Below, in pieces: positions 1-10,000 of a stretch of DNA of 64,000 bases; position 1 is the first letter of the stretch; the number at the start of each line of letters is the position of its first letter. The position numbers were made by a program, and so were the translations under genes. The notes below the pieces were generated by a model. It saw only the letters and a program-made list of their open reading frames with translations, was not told the origin of the DNA and ran no database searches. Source of the stretch: Miltoncostaea sp963770865 (GTDB taxonomy: Bacteria; Actinomycetota; Thermoleophilia; Miltoncostaeales; Miltoncostaeaceae); NCBI GenBank assembly GCA_963770865.1, contig CAVYRD010000013.1:392796-456795 (forward strand), read 5' to 3'.

Positions 1-16
1 CCCCGCCGTCAAACGC

Positions 17-427
17 CTAGCCCAGAACTCCCGCCGCGGCGAGGAGCGTCGCCGCGTCCCAGTAGACGCTCTCGCGGATGAAGAGCCCGTCCTGCACCTC
101 GCAGACGCTGACGCCCGGTAGCTCGACCGGCTGCCCGCGGGCGGGAAGGCCGGGCAGGTCTCCCGTGTGCGTGCCGGCGAAGGTCCACTCGATGGTCAGG
201 CGATCGTCGTTGGCGAACGCCCCCCGGATGAGGAGCGTGCAGTCGGGCACCGCCTCCATGTAGCCGCGCACGTGGCTTGCGATCTCCTCCTTGCCGCGCA
301 GCACGGCTCCGGGGAGCGCCCACTCCTGCCGAACGCCGGCCGGCTGGAAGAGCCCGGCGAAGCCGTCCGCGTCGCGGGCGCTCCACGCGTCGCGCAGGCG
401 CTCCACGATCGTGAGGTCGGTGGCCAT
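17..427 (-). CDS. SnoaL-like / NTF2-fold ester-cyclase-type protein
   Basis: A 136-residue protein of the SnoaL-like (NTF2-fold) group. It begins MATDLTIVERLRDAWSARD and carries the usual pattern of this fold: an N-terminal helix with W-x-ARD, a VRGYMEAVPD turn, the strand IEWTFAGTHTG, and a final VSVCEVQDGLF-like strand. The family includes polyketide cyclases, hydratases and many orphan small-molecule binders, so no substrate is proposed. The start lies one base past the stop of the upstream nitroreductase gene, so the two are probably translationally coupled. Two further SnoaL-like genes occur in the window at 26.6 and 44.6 kb. Fold call fairly sure, function unknown. Confidence 0.75.
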   Translation of the reverse strand: MATDLTIVERLRDAWSARDADGFAGLFQPAGVRQEWALPGAVLRGKEEIASHVRGYMEAVPDCTLLIRGAFANDDRLTIEWTFAGTHTGDLPGLPARGQPVELPGVSVCEVQDGLFIRESVYWDAATLLAAAGVLG

Positions 428-428
428 C

Positions 429-1268
429 TCATGCCTCCTCGGGGTAGCCGAACATCCTGGCGAGGTGGCGGAGCTCCTCGGTCCGCCCCGGCAGGGGCGC
501 CTCTGGCTGCAGCAGTCCCTCGGCCCGCAGGCGTTCGACGACCGCGGGGTCGCGGGGCATCGGCTCGCCCCAGCGCCCGTACGAGAAGAGGGCGCCGAAG
601 TCCTCGCGCGGGCGGGCGCCGCCGGCCCGCGGGTCCTCCGCCGGGTAGCCGACGAGCTGAAGCCAGACCGGCAGGAAGTGCGCCGGCACGCCCAGCGTCG
701 CGTAGAGGGCAGGCGCCCCAACGGGCGAGGTCGGGATGTGGAGGCAGGTGCCGAGACCGGCGTCCACCGCCGCCAGCGTGGCGACGGTGATCGCCCCGAC
801 GGTCTCCTGCGAGGCGATGACCCCGGCCACCTCGGGAGGCATGCCGTGGACGACCTGGTCGAGCGGGGCCATCCCGAGCGGCGGCGCGACGCCGTCCTCG
901 ATCGCGGAGGCCGCGGCATCCGCGTCCCAGCCGGCGCTCGCGGCGAGGGCACCGACCTCCAGGCCTAGCCGGATCTGGAAGAGGAAGGCCGAGCCCGCCG
1001 CGGCCGTCGGGTCGGCGAACCAGTAGATCCACACCGGCGCCTGCTCGTGCGCGCGCTGGTGGTTTGCGGCGTCGAGCAGCGCCGCGCGGTCCTCCTCGGA
1101 GAGCCGGGCCTGCTCGACGACCACGGCGCGCCATGGCTGGAGGTTGCCGGGGCAGCCGGTCAGGCGCGCCGACTCGAGGATCCGTTGCACCTTCTCCGGC
1201 TCGACCGGCTGCCAGGTCCTGAACCAGCGGATGCTCCGCCGGCTGCCCACCACGTTCGTGAACTCCAT
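429..1268 (-). CDS. Nitroreductase-family flavoprotein, copy A
   Basis: A 279-residue protein of the nitroreductase (FMN, NAD(P)H-dependent) family. The N-terminal FMN-phosphate motif reads RRSIRWF, followed by ESARLTGCPGNLQPWRAVVV, the family's conserved S/C-x-x-N-x-Q-PW segment. A C-terminal GEPMPRDPAVVERLRAEG segment resembles other actinobacterial members of this subgroup. It is clearly paralogous to the gene at 5333-6166: both begin M-[ED]-F-x-x-VVG-x-RRS and share ARLTGCPGN-x-QPWRA. It is first in an operon with the SnoaL-like gene and sits just downstream of regulator A, under a SARP-like direct repeat. Substrate not inferable. Confidence 0.88.
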   Translation of the reverse strand: MEFTNVVGSRRSIRWFRTWQPVEPEKVQRILESARLTGCPGNLQPWRAVVVEQARLSEEDRAALLDAANHQRAHEQAPVWIYWFADPTAAAGSAFLFQIRLGLEVGALAASAGWDADAAASAIEDGVAPPLGMAPLDQVVHGMPPEVAGVIASQETVGAITVATLAAVDAGLGTCLHIPTSPVGAPALYATLGVPAHFLPVWLQLVGYPAEDPRAGGARPREDFGALFSYGRWGEPMPRDPAVVERLRAEGLLQPEAPLPGRTEELRHLARMFGYPEEA

Positions 1269-1317
1269 CGTGACCTCCCCCGCATGGGCCGGGCACCGGC
1301 CCGGTTGTGTGGCAGCA

Positions 1318-1349
1318 GTTCTAGGGCCGCCGCGTCACAGCGGCATCAC
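1318..1349 (-). promoter_or_regulatory. SARP-like direct repeat and -10 box before nitroreductase A
   Basis: On the minus strand, GTGATG and GTGACG are 11 bp apart (1349-1344 and 1338-1333). Exactly 9 bp separate the second half from TAGAAC at 1323-1318. The same geometry precedes the genes at 4880, 6994 and 10535. BTAD-containing activators (SARPs) are known to bind direct repeats at 11-bp pitch just upstream of the -10 box, so this is a likely target of the adjacent regulators. The repeat overlaps the stop codon of regulator A. Confidence 0.6.
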
Positions 1350-4300
1350 AGGGCCTGAGCGGCGACCCCGACCCGGGATGCGTCGCCCTCGCGAAGGAGC
1401 TCCGCGTAGAGGCGCCGCGTCTCGGGTCCCGGCTCGATTCCCTGCTCGCGTCGCAACACGGCACGGCATGCGTGGAACTGGCGTAGGGCCATCGCCCGGT
1501 CCCCGTCGAGGACGTAGGCGCGCATCAGCAGGCGGTGCCAACCCTCTCGCTCCGGCTGGCGCTGGACGAGCCGGCGCGCGTGCCGGACCGCCTCACTGCC
1601 GTCGCCGCAGGCGATCGCGACGCGCGTCAGCTCCTCCAGTGCGCCGTCGAAGGCCGCCTCCAGCTCGTCGCGCCGGCGCAGCGCCCACTCCTCGTAGGGC
1701 CACTCGGCGAGGAACGGTCCGCGATGGAGGGCAACGGCGTCCCGGAGCCGCGCCAGCCGTTCCGCGTCGCCCTCGCCCGGATCGGCCGGCCGGGAGAGCC
1801 GGAGGAAATCCTCGACGTCCAGCCCGTCATCTGCGCCGATCGCGAGCCGGATCGTGTCGCCGTCCGTGGAGATCGAGGACGCCGCGCTACCCGCCTCGAG
1901 CTCCGGCTCGATGGCGCGGCGCAGATCGTGCAGGGTGCTGCGCAGGGCGGCGGCGGCGCGATCCGGCGCCAGGTCGCCCCAGAGATCGTCACACAGCGCC
2001 TCGCGGTGGACAGGTCCGGAGGCGGCGATCAGCCGAGCGAGGAGCGCCCGTGCCTTCTGGCGGACGAAGGCCGATGCCGGCACCGGCGTGCCGTCACGCG
2101 CCACCTGAAGCTCGCCGAACGCCCGCATCGTCAGCACCGCGCGCGGGCGCGACTTCAGGCGCGTCCAGCTGCGCCGCGCGGCGTCGCGAACGGCGGGGTC
2201 GCCGTCGCGCAGAAGCTGGTCGACCAGCGCGATGTCGATGTCGGGCACCTCGGCGGCGAGCTCTGCCAGCCTCGCACGGACCTCTCGGGCTTCAGTCGGC
2301 ACGAGCGACAGCACCCGCTGAAGGACCTCGCCTCCCGCCTGCGCCAGCAGGCGCTCGGCGGCCCCCTCCGGGCCGAGCCCCGCCTCGAGGGCTCGGGCCA
2401 GCAGCGACGGGCAGGCCAGGCGCTCGCGCCGGGTCCACAGCTCGGGAAGGTTCCATCGTTCCGTGATCTCGAGAGCGTCGGCGATGCGGGCGTCACGGGC
2501 GGCGTCGTCGGTCTCGCAAAGCGCCGCGACGAGCGACGCGCGGGCCCTCAACCAGGCGGAGCCGACCCTCCCCGCGGCCCGGACCGCGTCGTCGGAGCAC
2601 GCCGCCGCAAGGTCGGGATCCACCTCGACCGCGGCCAGCGCGTAATCGCAGAGAAACGTCGCGTCGTCGAAGACGGGCCCGTACGCCTCCATCTCCGCGC
2701 GGCCGCGCGCGACCTGCGCGCGGACCTCGTCGACCCGCCGCCGATGTCCCGCAAGACGCGCCGCCGGAGCGCGATAGCGGTAGCTGTACGAGGTCCCGGC
2801 CGCCGGATCGGCCGTCTCCGGAGCCGGGACGAACTCCCGCGCAAGCTCTTCCCATCGCCCCAGCCCGACCAGGCATGACGACCGGACCCACATGGCCGAG
2901 CGTGCACCGCTGCGATGGACGCCGATCTTTCGCGACTCGGCGAAGAAGACCTCGGACCCGGAGAGCGTCGAATCGTATCGGCCCAGCTCGAGCGTCAGGT
3001 AGAGGTCGAGCATCATGGCGAAGGGGCGCAACGACAGGGGGTCGCCGTCAGCCGCGGCCCGCAGCCGGTCGACCGCCGAGCGGACCGCCTGCTCCGCCTC
3101 AACGGGCCGGTCATGCCAGAAGTTGACGTAGAACCCCCGAATGACGTCGGCGAAGTCGGTGAGGCCGGGCGTGCCGGCGGCGGCGGGCAGCGCGAGCGCG
3201 GCCGCGATCTCCTCGCGTGCCTCGGCGAAGCGGCAGTCATAGCCGTAGGCGCTCGCGAGCAGGAGCCGCGCCGCAGGCATCAGAGCGGCATCGGGCGAGA
3301 TGCGGTCGCGCCAGCGCCGGCCGATCTCGCCCCTCAGGCGGGGCCGCGTGCCCGCCATGAGCATCGAGACCTGCAGGCGGAAGAGCGCGGCCGCGGCCCG
3401 CTCGTGGTCGCCCAGCTCGAGCAGCCGCTTGATCGCCCGCTCATGCTCGGCGAACGAAGCCTCGTGCTCCGCGCGGGTGAGCAGCAGCGACGCGTGCGCG
3501 AGCAGCAACTCGGGCCGGGCCTCCCACCGGTCATTGGGCAAGACGTCCAGCCACGCCGCCAGGGCCTCGGACTGCGGCCCCAGGGCGAGCCGTCCGGCCA
3601 CCGGGGCGAGCGCCTCGACCGCGCCCTCGTCGTCTCCCGCGGCGAGGAGATGCGGCACGGCCTCCGTCGGCTCGCCAGCGGCGAGCCACCACGCCGCCGC
3701 CCGCCGGTGGAGGGCGATGACGCGCTCGGGCTCGGTGCGCTCGATCCGCGAACGTAGAACGTCGCGCAGCAGATGGTGGTAGCGGTACCAGTCGCCTTCG
3801 GCGTCGAGGCGCACGGTGAAGAGGTGCCGTGCGACGAGGTCGGCGAGCACCGGCGCCGGGTCTGGATGACCGCTCACCACCGCGGCCATCGCGGGTGTGA
3901 ACCGCCCGAGTACCGACGTGTCCTCCAGCAGCCGACGGACGTCCTCCGGCTGCTGGAGGACGACCTCCTCGGCCAGGTACGCGAAGTGGTCACCCCGGCC
4001 GTCCCCCGGTTCCGCGCCCCCGGACTGCGCGGCGAGGACCAGCCCGGCGACCCATCCTTCCGTGCGCTCGAGCAGCACTCGCATCCGCTCCTCCGGCAGG
4101 GCTGCGCCCATGCCCTCCAGCAGCCGCCGGGATTCGTCAGGGCCGAAGGCGAGCCGGTCCTCGCCGATCTGCAGCACCCGGCCCAGCCGCAGTGACCCGA
4201 GGGAGAAGGGCAGCGGAGCGCGCCCAGCCAGCACGAAATGCACGTTCGGGCCGAGGTGGTCGATCAGGAGGCCGAGCGCGGGGCGAGCCTCCTCGGGGAG

Positions 4301-4696
4301 CAGGTGCACATCGTCGAGGGCGACGACGAAGTCGTCGGGGACGGTTTCGACGATCTCGTTCGCGAGCTCGACGATCTGGTCCTCCGGCCCGCCAAGGAGC
4401 GACAGATCGGCCCCGAATCCCGGAAAGCGTCTGCCAATGCCTGCCGCGACGTGCGCCAGGAGCGCGCGCGTGCCGGCGATGCGGCCATCGCAGGAGCACC
4501 AGACCCATCGCGTCTCTGCGACGGCGAGAGCCTGGGTGACGAGGGTCGTCTTGCCGTAGCCGGCACCGGCGATGACGGTCACGAGGCGGTCCTGGAGCCC
4601 GGCGACGACTGCGGAGACCAGCTCCTCGCGCTCCACGCGGTCCGTGGGAAGCTGCGGCGGAAGAAGCCGGGTGAGGAGGACGCCGTCCAGTGCCAT
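1346..4696 (-). CDS. STAND ATPase / BTAD transcriptional activator, copy A
   Basis: A 1,116-residue MalT-like regulator. The N-terminus MALDGVLLTRLLPPQLP leads to a P-loop GAGYGKTT at residues 44-51 and a Walker B FVVALDDVHLL near 125. A long helical, TPR-rich middle follows. The last ~230 residues form a winged-helix DNA-binding part (LTMRAFGELQVARDG, AFVRQKARALLARL) and a BTAD domain with LLMRAYVLDGDRAMALRQF. This is the AfsR/SARP layout with the sensor-ATPase placed first, so inducer binding at the STAND core is expected to switch on transcription (inference). It lies between the divergent aldehyde dehydrogenase stub and nitroreductase A. It is paralogous along its length to the gene at 7056. 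Confidence 0.88.
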   Translation of the reverse strand: MALDGVLLTRLLPPQLPTDRVEREELVSAVVAGLQDRLVTVIAGAGYGKTTLVTQALAVAETRWVWCSCDGRIAGTRALLAHVAAGIGRRFPGFGADLSLLGGPEDQIVELANEIVETVPDDFVVALDDVHLLPEEARPALGLLIDHLGPNVHFVLAGRAPLPFSLGSLRLGRVLQIGEDRLAFGPDESRRLLEGMGAALPEERMRVLLERTEGWVAGLVLAAQSGGAEPGDGRGDHFAYLAEEVVLQQPEDVRRLLEDTSVLGRFTPAMAAVVSGHPDPAPVLADLVARHLFTVRLDAEGDWYRYHHLLRDVLRSRIERTEPERVIALHRRAAAWWLAAGEPTEAVPHLLAAGDDEGAVEALAPVAGRLALGPQSEALAAWLDVLPNDRWEARPELLLAHASLLLTRAEHEASFAEHERAIKRLLELGDHERAAAALFRLQVSMLMAGTRPRLRGEIGRRWRDRISPDAALMPAARLLLASAYGYDCRFAEAREEIAAALALPAAAGTPGLTDFADVIRGFYVNFWHDRPVEAEQAVRSAVDRLRAAADGDPLSLRPFAMMLDLYLTLELGRYDSTLSGSEVFFAESRKIGVHRSGARSAMWVRSSCLVGLGRWEELAREFVPAPETADPAAGTSYSYRYRAPAARLAGHRRRVDEVRAQVARGRAEMEAYGPVFDDATFLCDYALAAVEVDPDLAAACSDDAVRAAGRVGSAWLRARASLVAALCETDDAARDARIADALEITERWNLPELWTRRERLACPSLLARALEAGLGPEGAAERLLAQAGGEVLQRVLSLVPTEAREVRARLAELAAEVPDIDIALVDQLLRDGDPAVRDAARRSWTRLKSRPRAVLTMRAFGELQVARDGTPVPASAFVRQKARALLARLIAASGPVHREALCDDLWGDLAPDRAAAALRSTLHDLRRAIEPELEAGSAASSISTDGDTIRLAIGADDGLDVEDFLRLSRPADPGEGDAERLARLRDAVALHRGPFLAEWPYEEWALRRRDELEAAFDGALEELTRVAIACGDGSEAVRHARRLVQRQPEREGWHRLLMRAYVLDGDRAMALRQFHACRAVLRREQGIEPGPETRRLYAELLREGDASRVGVAAQAL

Positions 4697-4754
4697 TGGC
4701 GTTGATTCTGCGCAGCGTCTCGGTCACGGAGCAATCCTCACCGCCAGGCGGCCT

Positions 4755-4785
4755 GTGACGTCGGGTGACGGGCCGTTTCTAGCGT
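4755..4785 (+). promoter_or_regulatory. SARP-like direct repeat and -10 box before aldehyde dehydrogenase stub
   Basis: GTGACG occurs at 4755-4760 and again at 4765-4770 (10-bp pitch). Nine bases later comes TAGCGT at 4780-4785. The layout matches the sites at 1318, 7028 and 10466. A second stretch at 4832-4879 is nearly identical to the leader of the intact aldehyde dehydrogenase at 10488-10534, showing that the promoter region was duplicated with the gene. Confidence 0.55.
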
Positions 4786-4879
4786 CCCCGACGTGAGCTG
4801 GAGCGGCTCCGTAAGTGACCCGCAGGACGCCGTTCCTAGCCTCGAGCTCGCAAGTTCGGAGAACACGAGGAGACACGAG

Positions 4880-5089
4880 ATGTCGTCCGTCGCGATCGCC
4901 CCCCGGTCGCCCCGCCGCTTCGTCACCGAGTCGGATCTGCCCTTAGTGCTCAGCGCCGAGGAGCTCTGCCCCACCGGCCTCCTGATCGACGGCCACTTCG
5001 TCGTCGCCGCCGAGGTCCGCACCCGACCGGTTCTTCGCCTGCGTGCGCCCGGAAGCGACGGACCATCCGCCTCCCTCGCTCTGCCCTAA
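4880..5089 (+). pseudogene. Truncated aldehyde dehydrogenase (5' stub)
   Basis: The reading frame starts MSSVAIAPRSPRRF and contains CPTGLLIDGHFVVAAE, which matches the intact aldehyde dehydrogenase at 10535 (MSSVAIAHSAPQASGSF, CPTGLLIDGHFVAAAE). After about 55 residues the match stops and the frame runs into unrelated sequence ending at 5089. The catalytic half is absent. The ribosome-binding site (CGAGGAGACACGAG) is identical to that of the intact copy. This is the remnant of the aldehyde dehydrogenase belonging to the first module copy. The 5090-5332 gap after it shows no gene. Confidence 0.8.
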
Positions 5090-5332
5090 CGCTCTTCCGA
5101 ATGACTGGACAGACGGCGACGAGTGCGCAGTCGATGGAAAGCCGGCGGGCCACTGAAGAGCGTCCTTGAGACGTCGGGCAGACGCCGACGCACTCCTCCC
5201 ATCCCGCAGTAACTGCAGCGCGCCCGGCGCGCGATGGTCGACGCCGCCCCCTGGCCGGCAACGGTGCGTGGTGCCACAGGATCCGGTTCGCTCAATCCAG
5301 TCGCGAGGCTGGCCGAAGCGCGCCTTTACCGA

Positions 5333-6166
5333 CTAGCCCGGGCTCTTGAACATCTTCGCCAGGCGGGTGAGCTCCTCGAAGCGACCCGGAAGCGGTGCGG
5401 GAGCCTGGAGCATGCCGTCAGCGCGGAGTGCATCGACGACGTTCGGGTCACGAGGAAAGGCGTTTCCCCATCGCCCCAGCGCGAAGATCTCCTCGAACGG
5501 GAGGCGCGGGCGTTGGCCACCTGCCTCGGGCGACTCGGCCGACTCCCCGAGCAGCTGGAGCCACACCGGCACAAAGGCGGGCGGCAGTCCCAGCACCCTC
5601 CGCACGTCCGAGACCTTGTCGAGGGTCGCGACGGCGACGAGGCAGGTGCCGAGCCCGTCGGCGACGGCGGCGAGCTGGGCGATCTGACACGCCCCATTTG
5701 TTTCTTGAGCCGCGACGAACACCGAGATCTCGTACGGGAGCTGATGGACGCTCAGGTGAAGGGGCGGCAGACCCCGGGGCGTCGGGACGCCTTCGAGAAG
5801 GGCGCCCTCGACCGTCTCGACGCTCCAGCCGAGGTCGGGGGCTACTGCGCCGGTCGGCGCGAGCTCACGAACGCGGCTGGCGAAGCCCTGCGGGGTGACG
5901 GTTTCCGGATCAGCGAACCAGTAGATCCAGACCGGAGCCAGGGTGTGCGGCTTTTGCCAGTTGTTCGCGCTCAGCAGGGCCTCGCGGTCCTCCGCCGCAA
6001 GGCTGCTCTGCTCGACGACGATCGCCCGCCAGGGCTGGGCGTTTCCGGGGCATCCGGTCAGCCGAGCCGCCTCGAGGACCCGCTGAACTCGCGACCGCTC
6101 GATGGGCTGGTCGGCCTTGTACCAGCGAACGCTCCTGCGGTTTCCGACCACGCGTGCGAAGTCCAC
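5333..6166 (-). CDS. Nitroreductase-family flavoprotein, copy B
   Basis: A 277-residue nitroreductase-family protein paralogous to 429-1268. The start MDFARVVGNRRSVRWYKADQ holds the FMN-contacting RRS motif, and ARLTGCPGNAQPWRA the second conserved block. Near the end, GRWGNAFPRDPNVVDALRADG parallels copy A. It lies downstream of the acetoacetate decarboxylase-like gene on the same strand, 66 bp away, with a strong inverted repeat in between. It is therefore probably the second gene of that operon, with partial termination. Unlike copy A it has no SARP-like repeat of its own. Substrate unknown. Confidence 0.88.
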   Translation of the reverse strand: MDFARVVGNRRSVRWYKADQPIERSRVQRVLEAARLTGCPGNAQPWRAIVVEQSSLAAEDREALLSANNWQKPHTLAPVWIYWFADPETVTPQGFASRVRELAPTGAVAPDLGWSVETVEGALLEGVPTPRGLPPLHLSVHQLPYEISVFVAAQETNGACQIAQLAAVADGLGTCLVAVATLDKVSDVRRVLGLPPAFVPVWLQLLGESAESPEAGGQRPRLPFEEIFALGRWGNAFPRDPNVVDALRADGMLQAPAPLPGRFEELTRLAKMFKSPG

Positions 6167-6185
6167 CTCACCCTCCCTTCGGAGC

Positions 6186-6217
6186 GGGCGATGCGATCCG
6201 CCCGGATCGCATCGCCC
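6186..6217 (-). terminator. Perfect 14-bp inverted repeat between decarboxylase-like gene and nitroreductase B
   Basis: Left arm GGGCGATGCGATCC (6186-6199), loop GCCC, right arm GGATCGCATCGCCC (6204-6217). It begins 16 nt after the stop of the gene at 6233 and ends 20 nt before the start of nitroreductase B. As RNA it forms a very stable hairpin. No T-run follows, so it may act as an attenuator, an mRNA-stability element or a protein-binding site rather than a classical terminator. Confidence 0.55.
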
Positions 6218-6232
6218 GTGGTCGCATACGGG

Positions 6233-6994
6233 TCAGGACCGCGCGAGGGCTTCCTCTCGGGCGACGGGCGTCTCCTTGAGGTAGTCGTGCGCGACCGAGC
6301 CCCCCGGCAGATCGAACGAGAGCCGGCAGAAGATCCCGCCGATAACCTCGTGGATCTCGAGGGCCTCGAGGCGGTCGTCCGCCGTCGAGGAGAACTCGAT
6401 CGTCGCCGGCCCGGCCTGGGCGTCGGCCACGCTCACGTCGAGGAGCGTCATGGCCGTGATCTGGGCCACGTCGGGGGGCGCTCCGTCGACGACCGACGGG
6501 ATGACCTTCAGGTTGAGCCAGGTGGGATCGAGCTGCAGGTCCTCGGGGCGGGCGGGCCCGGCGAACTCGGCGCCGGCGCGGATGAGCGTGGAGCCCTCTC
6601 GCGCGCATGACGCCTCGACCCTCCCGTCCTTCGAGCTCCAGCGGATGTCGCCGAGCTTCTTCGGCCAGCCCATGATCTCGCGACCCGCGGCCATGGGCCG
6701 ATCGCCCTCGACGTAGTGGAAGACCACGTGGTTGCCGCCGATGCCGTTGACCGCGGACGGGACGGCGACGATGGCCTCGTTGTAGGTGCCGAACTCGTCG
6801 GTGACCATCGAGCCGATCATGAGGAAGGCGAGATCGTGGGGGTTCGGCGTGATCGGGGCGGGCACCAGCTCCCTCAGCGCCGTCTCCGACGAGCGGAAGA
6901 CCACGATGAGCTGCGGGCACTCCCGGTACGCGTAGGGCGGAGGTCCGTAGAGCGGGCGCGAGCGGGGAATGGAGTACGGAAGCTCGGGGTGCAT
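6233..6994 (-). CDS. Acetoacetate decarboxylase-like protein
   Basis: A 253-residue member of the acetoacetate decarboxylase superfamily. The start at 6994 (MHPELPYSIPRSRPLYGPPPY) is preceded by AAAGGAG at good spacing, so I prefer it to an upstream in-frame start. The block REIMGWPKKLGDI contains the lysine region that in acetoacetate decarboxylases supplies the Schiff-base lysine. VVFRSSETALRELVPAPI is the typical N-terminal strand-helix. Superfamily members also act as aldolase-dehydratases, so the reaction is open. It lies directly downstream of regulator B, under a SARP-like repeat, and precedes nitroreductase B. The first module copy has no counterpart. Confidence 0.8.
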   Translation of the reverse strand: MHPELPYSIPRSRPLYGPPPYAYRECPQLIVVFRSSETALRELVPAPITPNPHDLAFLMIGSMVTDEFGTYNEAIVAVPSAVNGIGGNHVVFHYVEGDRPMAAGREIMGWPKKLGDIRWSSKDGRVEASCAREGSTLIRAGAEFAGPARPEDLQLDPTWLNLKVIPSVVDGAPPDVAQITAMTLLDVSVADAQAGPATIEFSSTADDRLEALEIHEVIGGIFCRLSFDLPGGSVAHDYLKETPVAREEALARS

Positions 6995-7027
6995 GGTGCT
7001 CCTTTCATGGGACGGGCTGATGGCGGG

Positions 7028-7059
7028 ATCCTCCTTGGAGGCCGTTACGCTGGCGTCAC
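7028..7059 (-). promoter_or_regulatory. SARP-like direct repeat before decarboxylase-like gene
   Basis: On the minus strand GTGACG (7059-7054) and GTAACG (7048-7043) lie at 11-bp pitch, followed after 9 bp by GAGGAT (7033-7028) as a weak -10 candidate. The repeat overlaps the stop codon of regulator B, as the repeat at 1333-1349 overlaps the stop of regulator A. Conservation of position in both module copies supports function. Confidence 0.5.
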
Positions 7060-10000
7060 GGAGGCGTGGCCTGGTCCTCATCGAGGAGCCGGCGGTAGAG
7101 CGCCTGCGTCGCCGCGCTGGGCTCGATGCCCTGCTCCCGGCGCAGGGTGGTCCGGCAGGCGTGGAACTGGCGCAGCGCGAGGGCGCGCTCTCCGGAGGCG
7201 GCGTACGCGCTCATGAGACCCCGGTGCCAGCCCTCGTGCTGGGGCTCCATCGCGATCAGGCTCCGCCAGCGCAGGGCGGCCGCCTCCGGGCGGCCGCTCT
7301 CGGCCAGCGCCTCGGCCAGGCGAGCGACGATCGACCGGTAGGCGTCGTCGAGCCGCTGCCGTGGCGCCGCGGCCCAATCCTCGTAGGGCCACTCGGGCAG
7401 GAACGCGCCGCGCCAGAGGTCCTCCGCCGCCTGGAGTTCCTCCACGGACGCGCCGGGGTGCTCGGCGACGGCGAGCAGCCGGCGGACATCGAGCTGGTCG
7501 TTGTCTCCGAGCACGAGCGCGACGGTCTCGCCGTCCGCGGCGATGACGCTCGCCGGCGACGTGGCCTCCAGCTCCGGATGAAGGGCCCGCCGCAGGTCGT
7601 GCAGGGTGGTCCTGAGCGAGGCGGCCGCCCGCTCGGGTCCGAGCTGCGGCCAGATGAGCTCGCACAGCTCCTCGCGGTGCACGGGCCCCTCGCGGACGAT
7701 GAGCACGGCGAGAAGAACGCGCGCCTTCTGGCGCTCGAAGGCCGCGTCGGGGACGAGGATGCCGTCGCGCCAGATCGCGAGGCCGCCGAGCGTCTGGATC
7801 CTGAGCGTGGCGCGTGGCCGCTCTCGCAGCCGGGTCCAGGCCACGCGCGCCGCCGCGCGCACGCCGGCGTCACGATCGCGCAGGAGCGAGTCCAGGGCGG
7901 TGGAGTCCGCGCTCTGTGCGGATGCGGCCGCCTCGGCCAGGGCGATTCGCGCTGCGGGATCCGCGTCGGCGAGCCTCTCGAGGCAGGAGCGCACGGCGAC
8001 GCCCCCGCATCGGGCGACCAGGCGCCCCGCGACGCCCGGCGGACCGATCCCCTCGGCGAGCGCCCAGCTGAGCAGCGCGGGTGCCAGAGCGGGCTCGCGT
8101 CGCGTCCACGCCCCCTCCAGCACGGGGTCGATGGAGACCTCGAGTGCGTCCTCGAGAGCGGCCCTTCCGACCTCCGAGCCCTGGTGGAGGGCGGCGACCA
8201 CGATCAGGGCGCGAAGCCGCTGCCACACCGCCCCGATCGCGGCGGCCTCATCAGCGGCACGCAGCGCGAGGGCGGATGCCGTGTGGGGCTCACCCGCCCG
8301 CCATGCCGCGAGTGCGAAGTCCGCGAGGAAGACCGGGTCGTCGGACACCCGGCCGAAGTCATCCATCGCATCGACGCCGAGCCGGAGCTGCAGCAGAGCC
8401 GTGGCCTGGTCTCCGCGGGCAGCGGCGGTGAGTGAGGCGAGAGCGCGATAGCGGTACGAGTACGCGTTCTGCACCGCAATGTCATCCTGATGGCTCGAGG
8501 CGAACAGCTCCGCTGCGGCGTCTTCGACCCGGCCGAGACCCAGCAGGCCCCACGCTCGCAGCCACCGAGACGAGCGCACCGGAGCCCGGGACAGGCCGCG
8601 ACGCTCGGCGTCCTCGGCGACGCGATCGAGCTCGTCGAGCGCATCTTCGAAGAAGCCCAGATCGAGAAGCTCGTAGCAGCGAAGCATGCGCGCCCAGGGA
8701 AGAAACGCCAGTTCGTCGCGCTCGGGATCCGCACTGAGCGCAGCGATCGCGAGGTCGAGTTGCTCAAGCGCCTCCGGCCGGCCATCGCGGGCGAACCCCA
8801 GGTAGTGGGCCCACGTCACCTCGGCATAGCCGCGGACCTCGGGGGGGAGGTCGGGCAGGGCGAGGACCGCGGCGAGTTCGCTCTCCGCCTCGTCGAAGCG
8901 GCGCGCGTATGCGGCGTTGGCGGCGTGCATGACCCGGACGACCGCGGTTCTTTGGGAGGACGCCGAGATCCGGTCCAGGTGCCGGCGACCCAACTCGACG
9001 CGCCGGTCGGGGGGGGTCCCGGCCGCGGCCATCGCCTGCATCAGGCGAAAGAGCGCGAGGCCGGCGCGCTCATGCTCGCCGAGGGCCACGAGACGGACGA
9101 TGAGGTCCTCGATCGCGGCGAACGCGATCTCGTGGTCCCCGCTGCCGAAGAGGAGGCCCGCCTTGGCCAGCAAGAGGGGCGGTCGCGAGGCGTACGCGTC
9201 CGCTGGAATCTGATCGAGCAGTGCCGCCAGGACCGGCGCTCGTGGGCTCGTGGCGGTCGGCTCGGCGAATCGCTCCAGGCAGGCCGATGCGAGTGACCAG
9301 TCCTTCGCGGCGATCGCGTGCCGCGCCGCGACCTCGGGCTCGTCTCCGTGCTGCATCGCTCGGGCGGCCCGGGCGTGGAATTCCGCCAGGAGCTCCGGGG
9401 CGTCCTCCGCCAGCCTCTGGCGCAGGTGGGCCGAGAGCAGGTGGTGGTAGCGGTACCACTCACCCTCCATGTCCAGGCGGGAGATGAACAGGCGCTCGGA
9501 GACCAGCGAACGGGCAAGCGCGCCAGCCTCGCCGTTTCCTGAGACCGCAGCGGCGATCTCGGGACTGAACCGCTCGAGCACGCACGTGGCCGACATGAAG
9601 TCGCGGACCTCGTCCGGCTGAGCGGTGAGGACCTCCTCGAGCATGGGCCCGAAGGCCGCCGGGCGAACGGGGCTTCCATCGCCCGAGCGCCCGGCGAGCG
9701 CCACGCCCGCCACCCAACCCTCGGTTTGAACGTGCAGATCGTCGATCGCGCCCTGCGCCCGTGCGCCGCCCGATCGCGACAGCAGATCCGCCGTCTCATC
9801 GGGCGTCAACGCGAGGTCGGGCTCCGAGATCTCCAGCAGCGCGCCTACGCGCGAGCGCGAGGACGGGAGATCGAGGGGGGTGCGGCTGGCGATGAGAAGA
9901 CGGACGTTGGCAGGGAGGTCGCGCGCGAGGAGGGCCAGGGCTCCGCGGGATGCCCCGGGGAGGCGATGCGCGTCGTCCAGGACGAGGACGAAGTCCTCGG

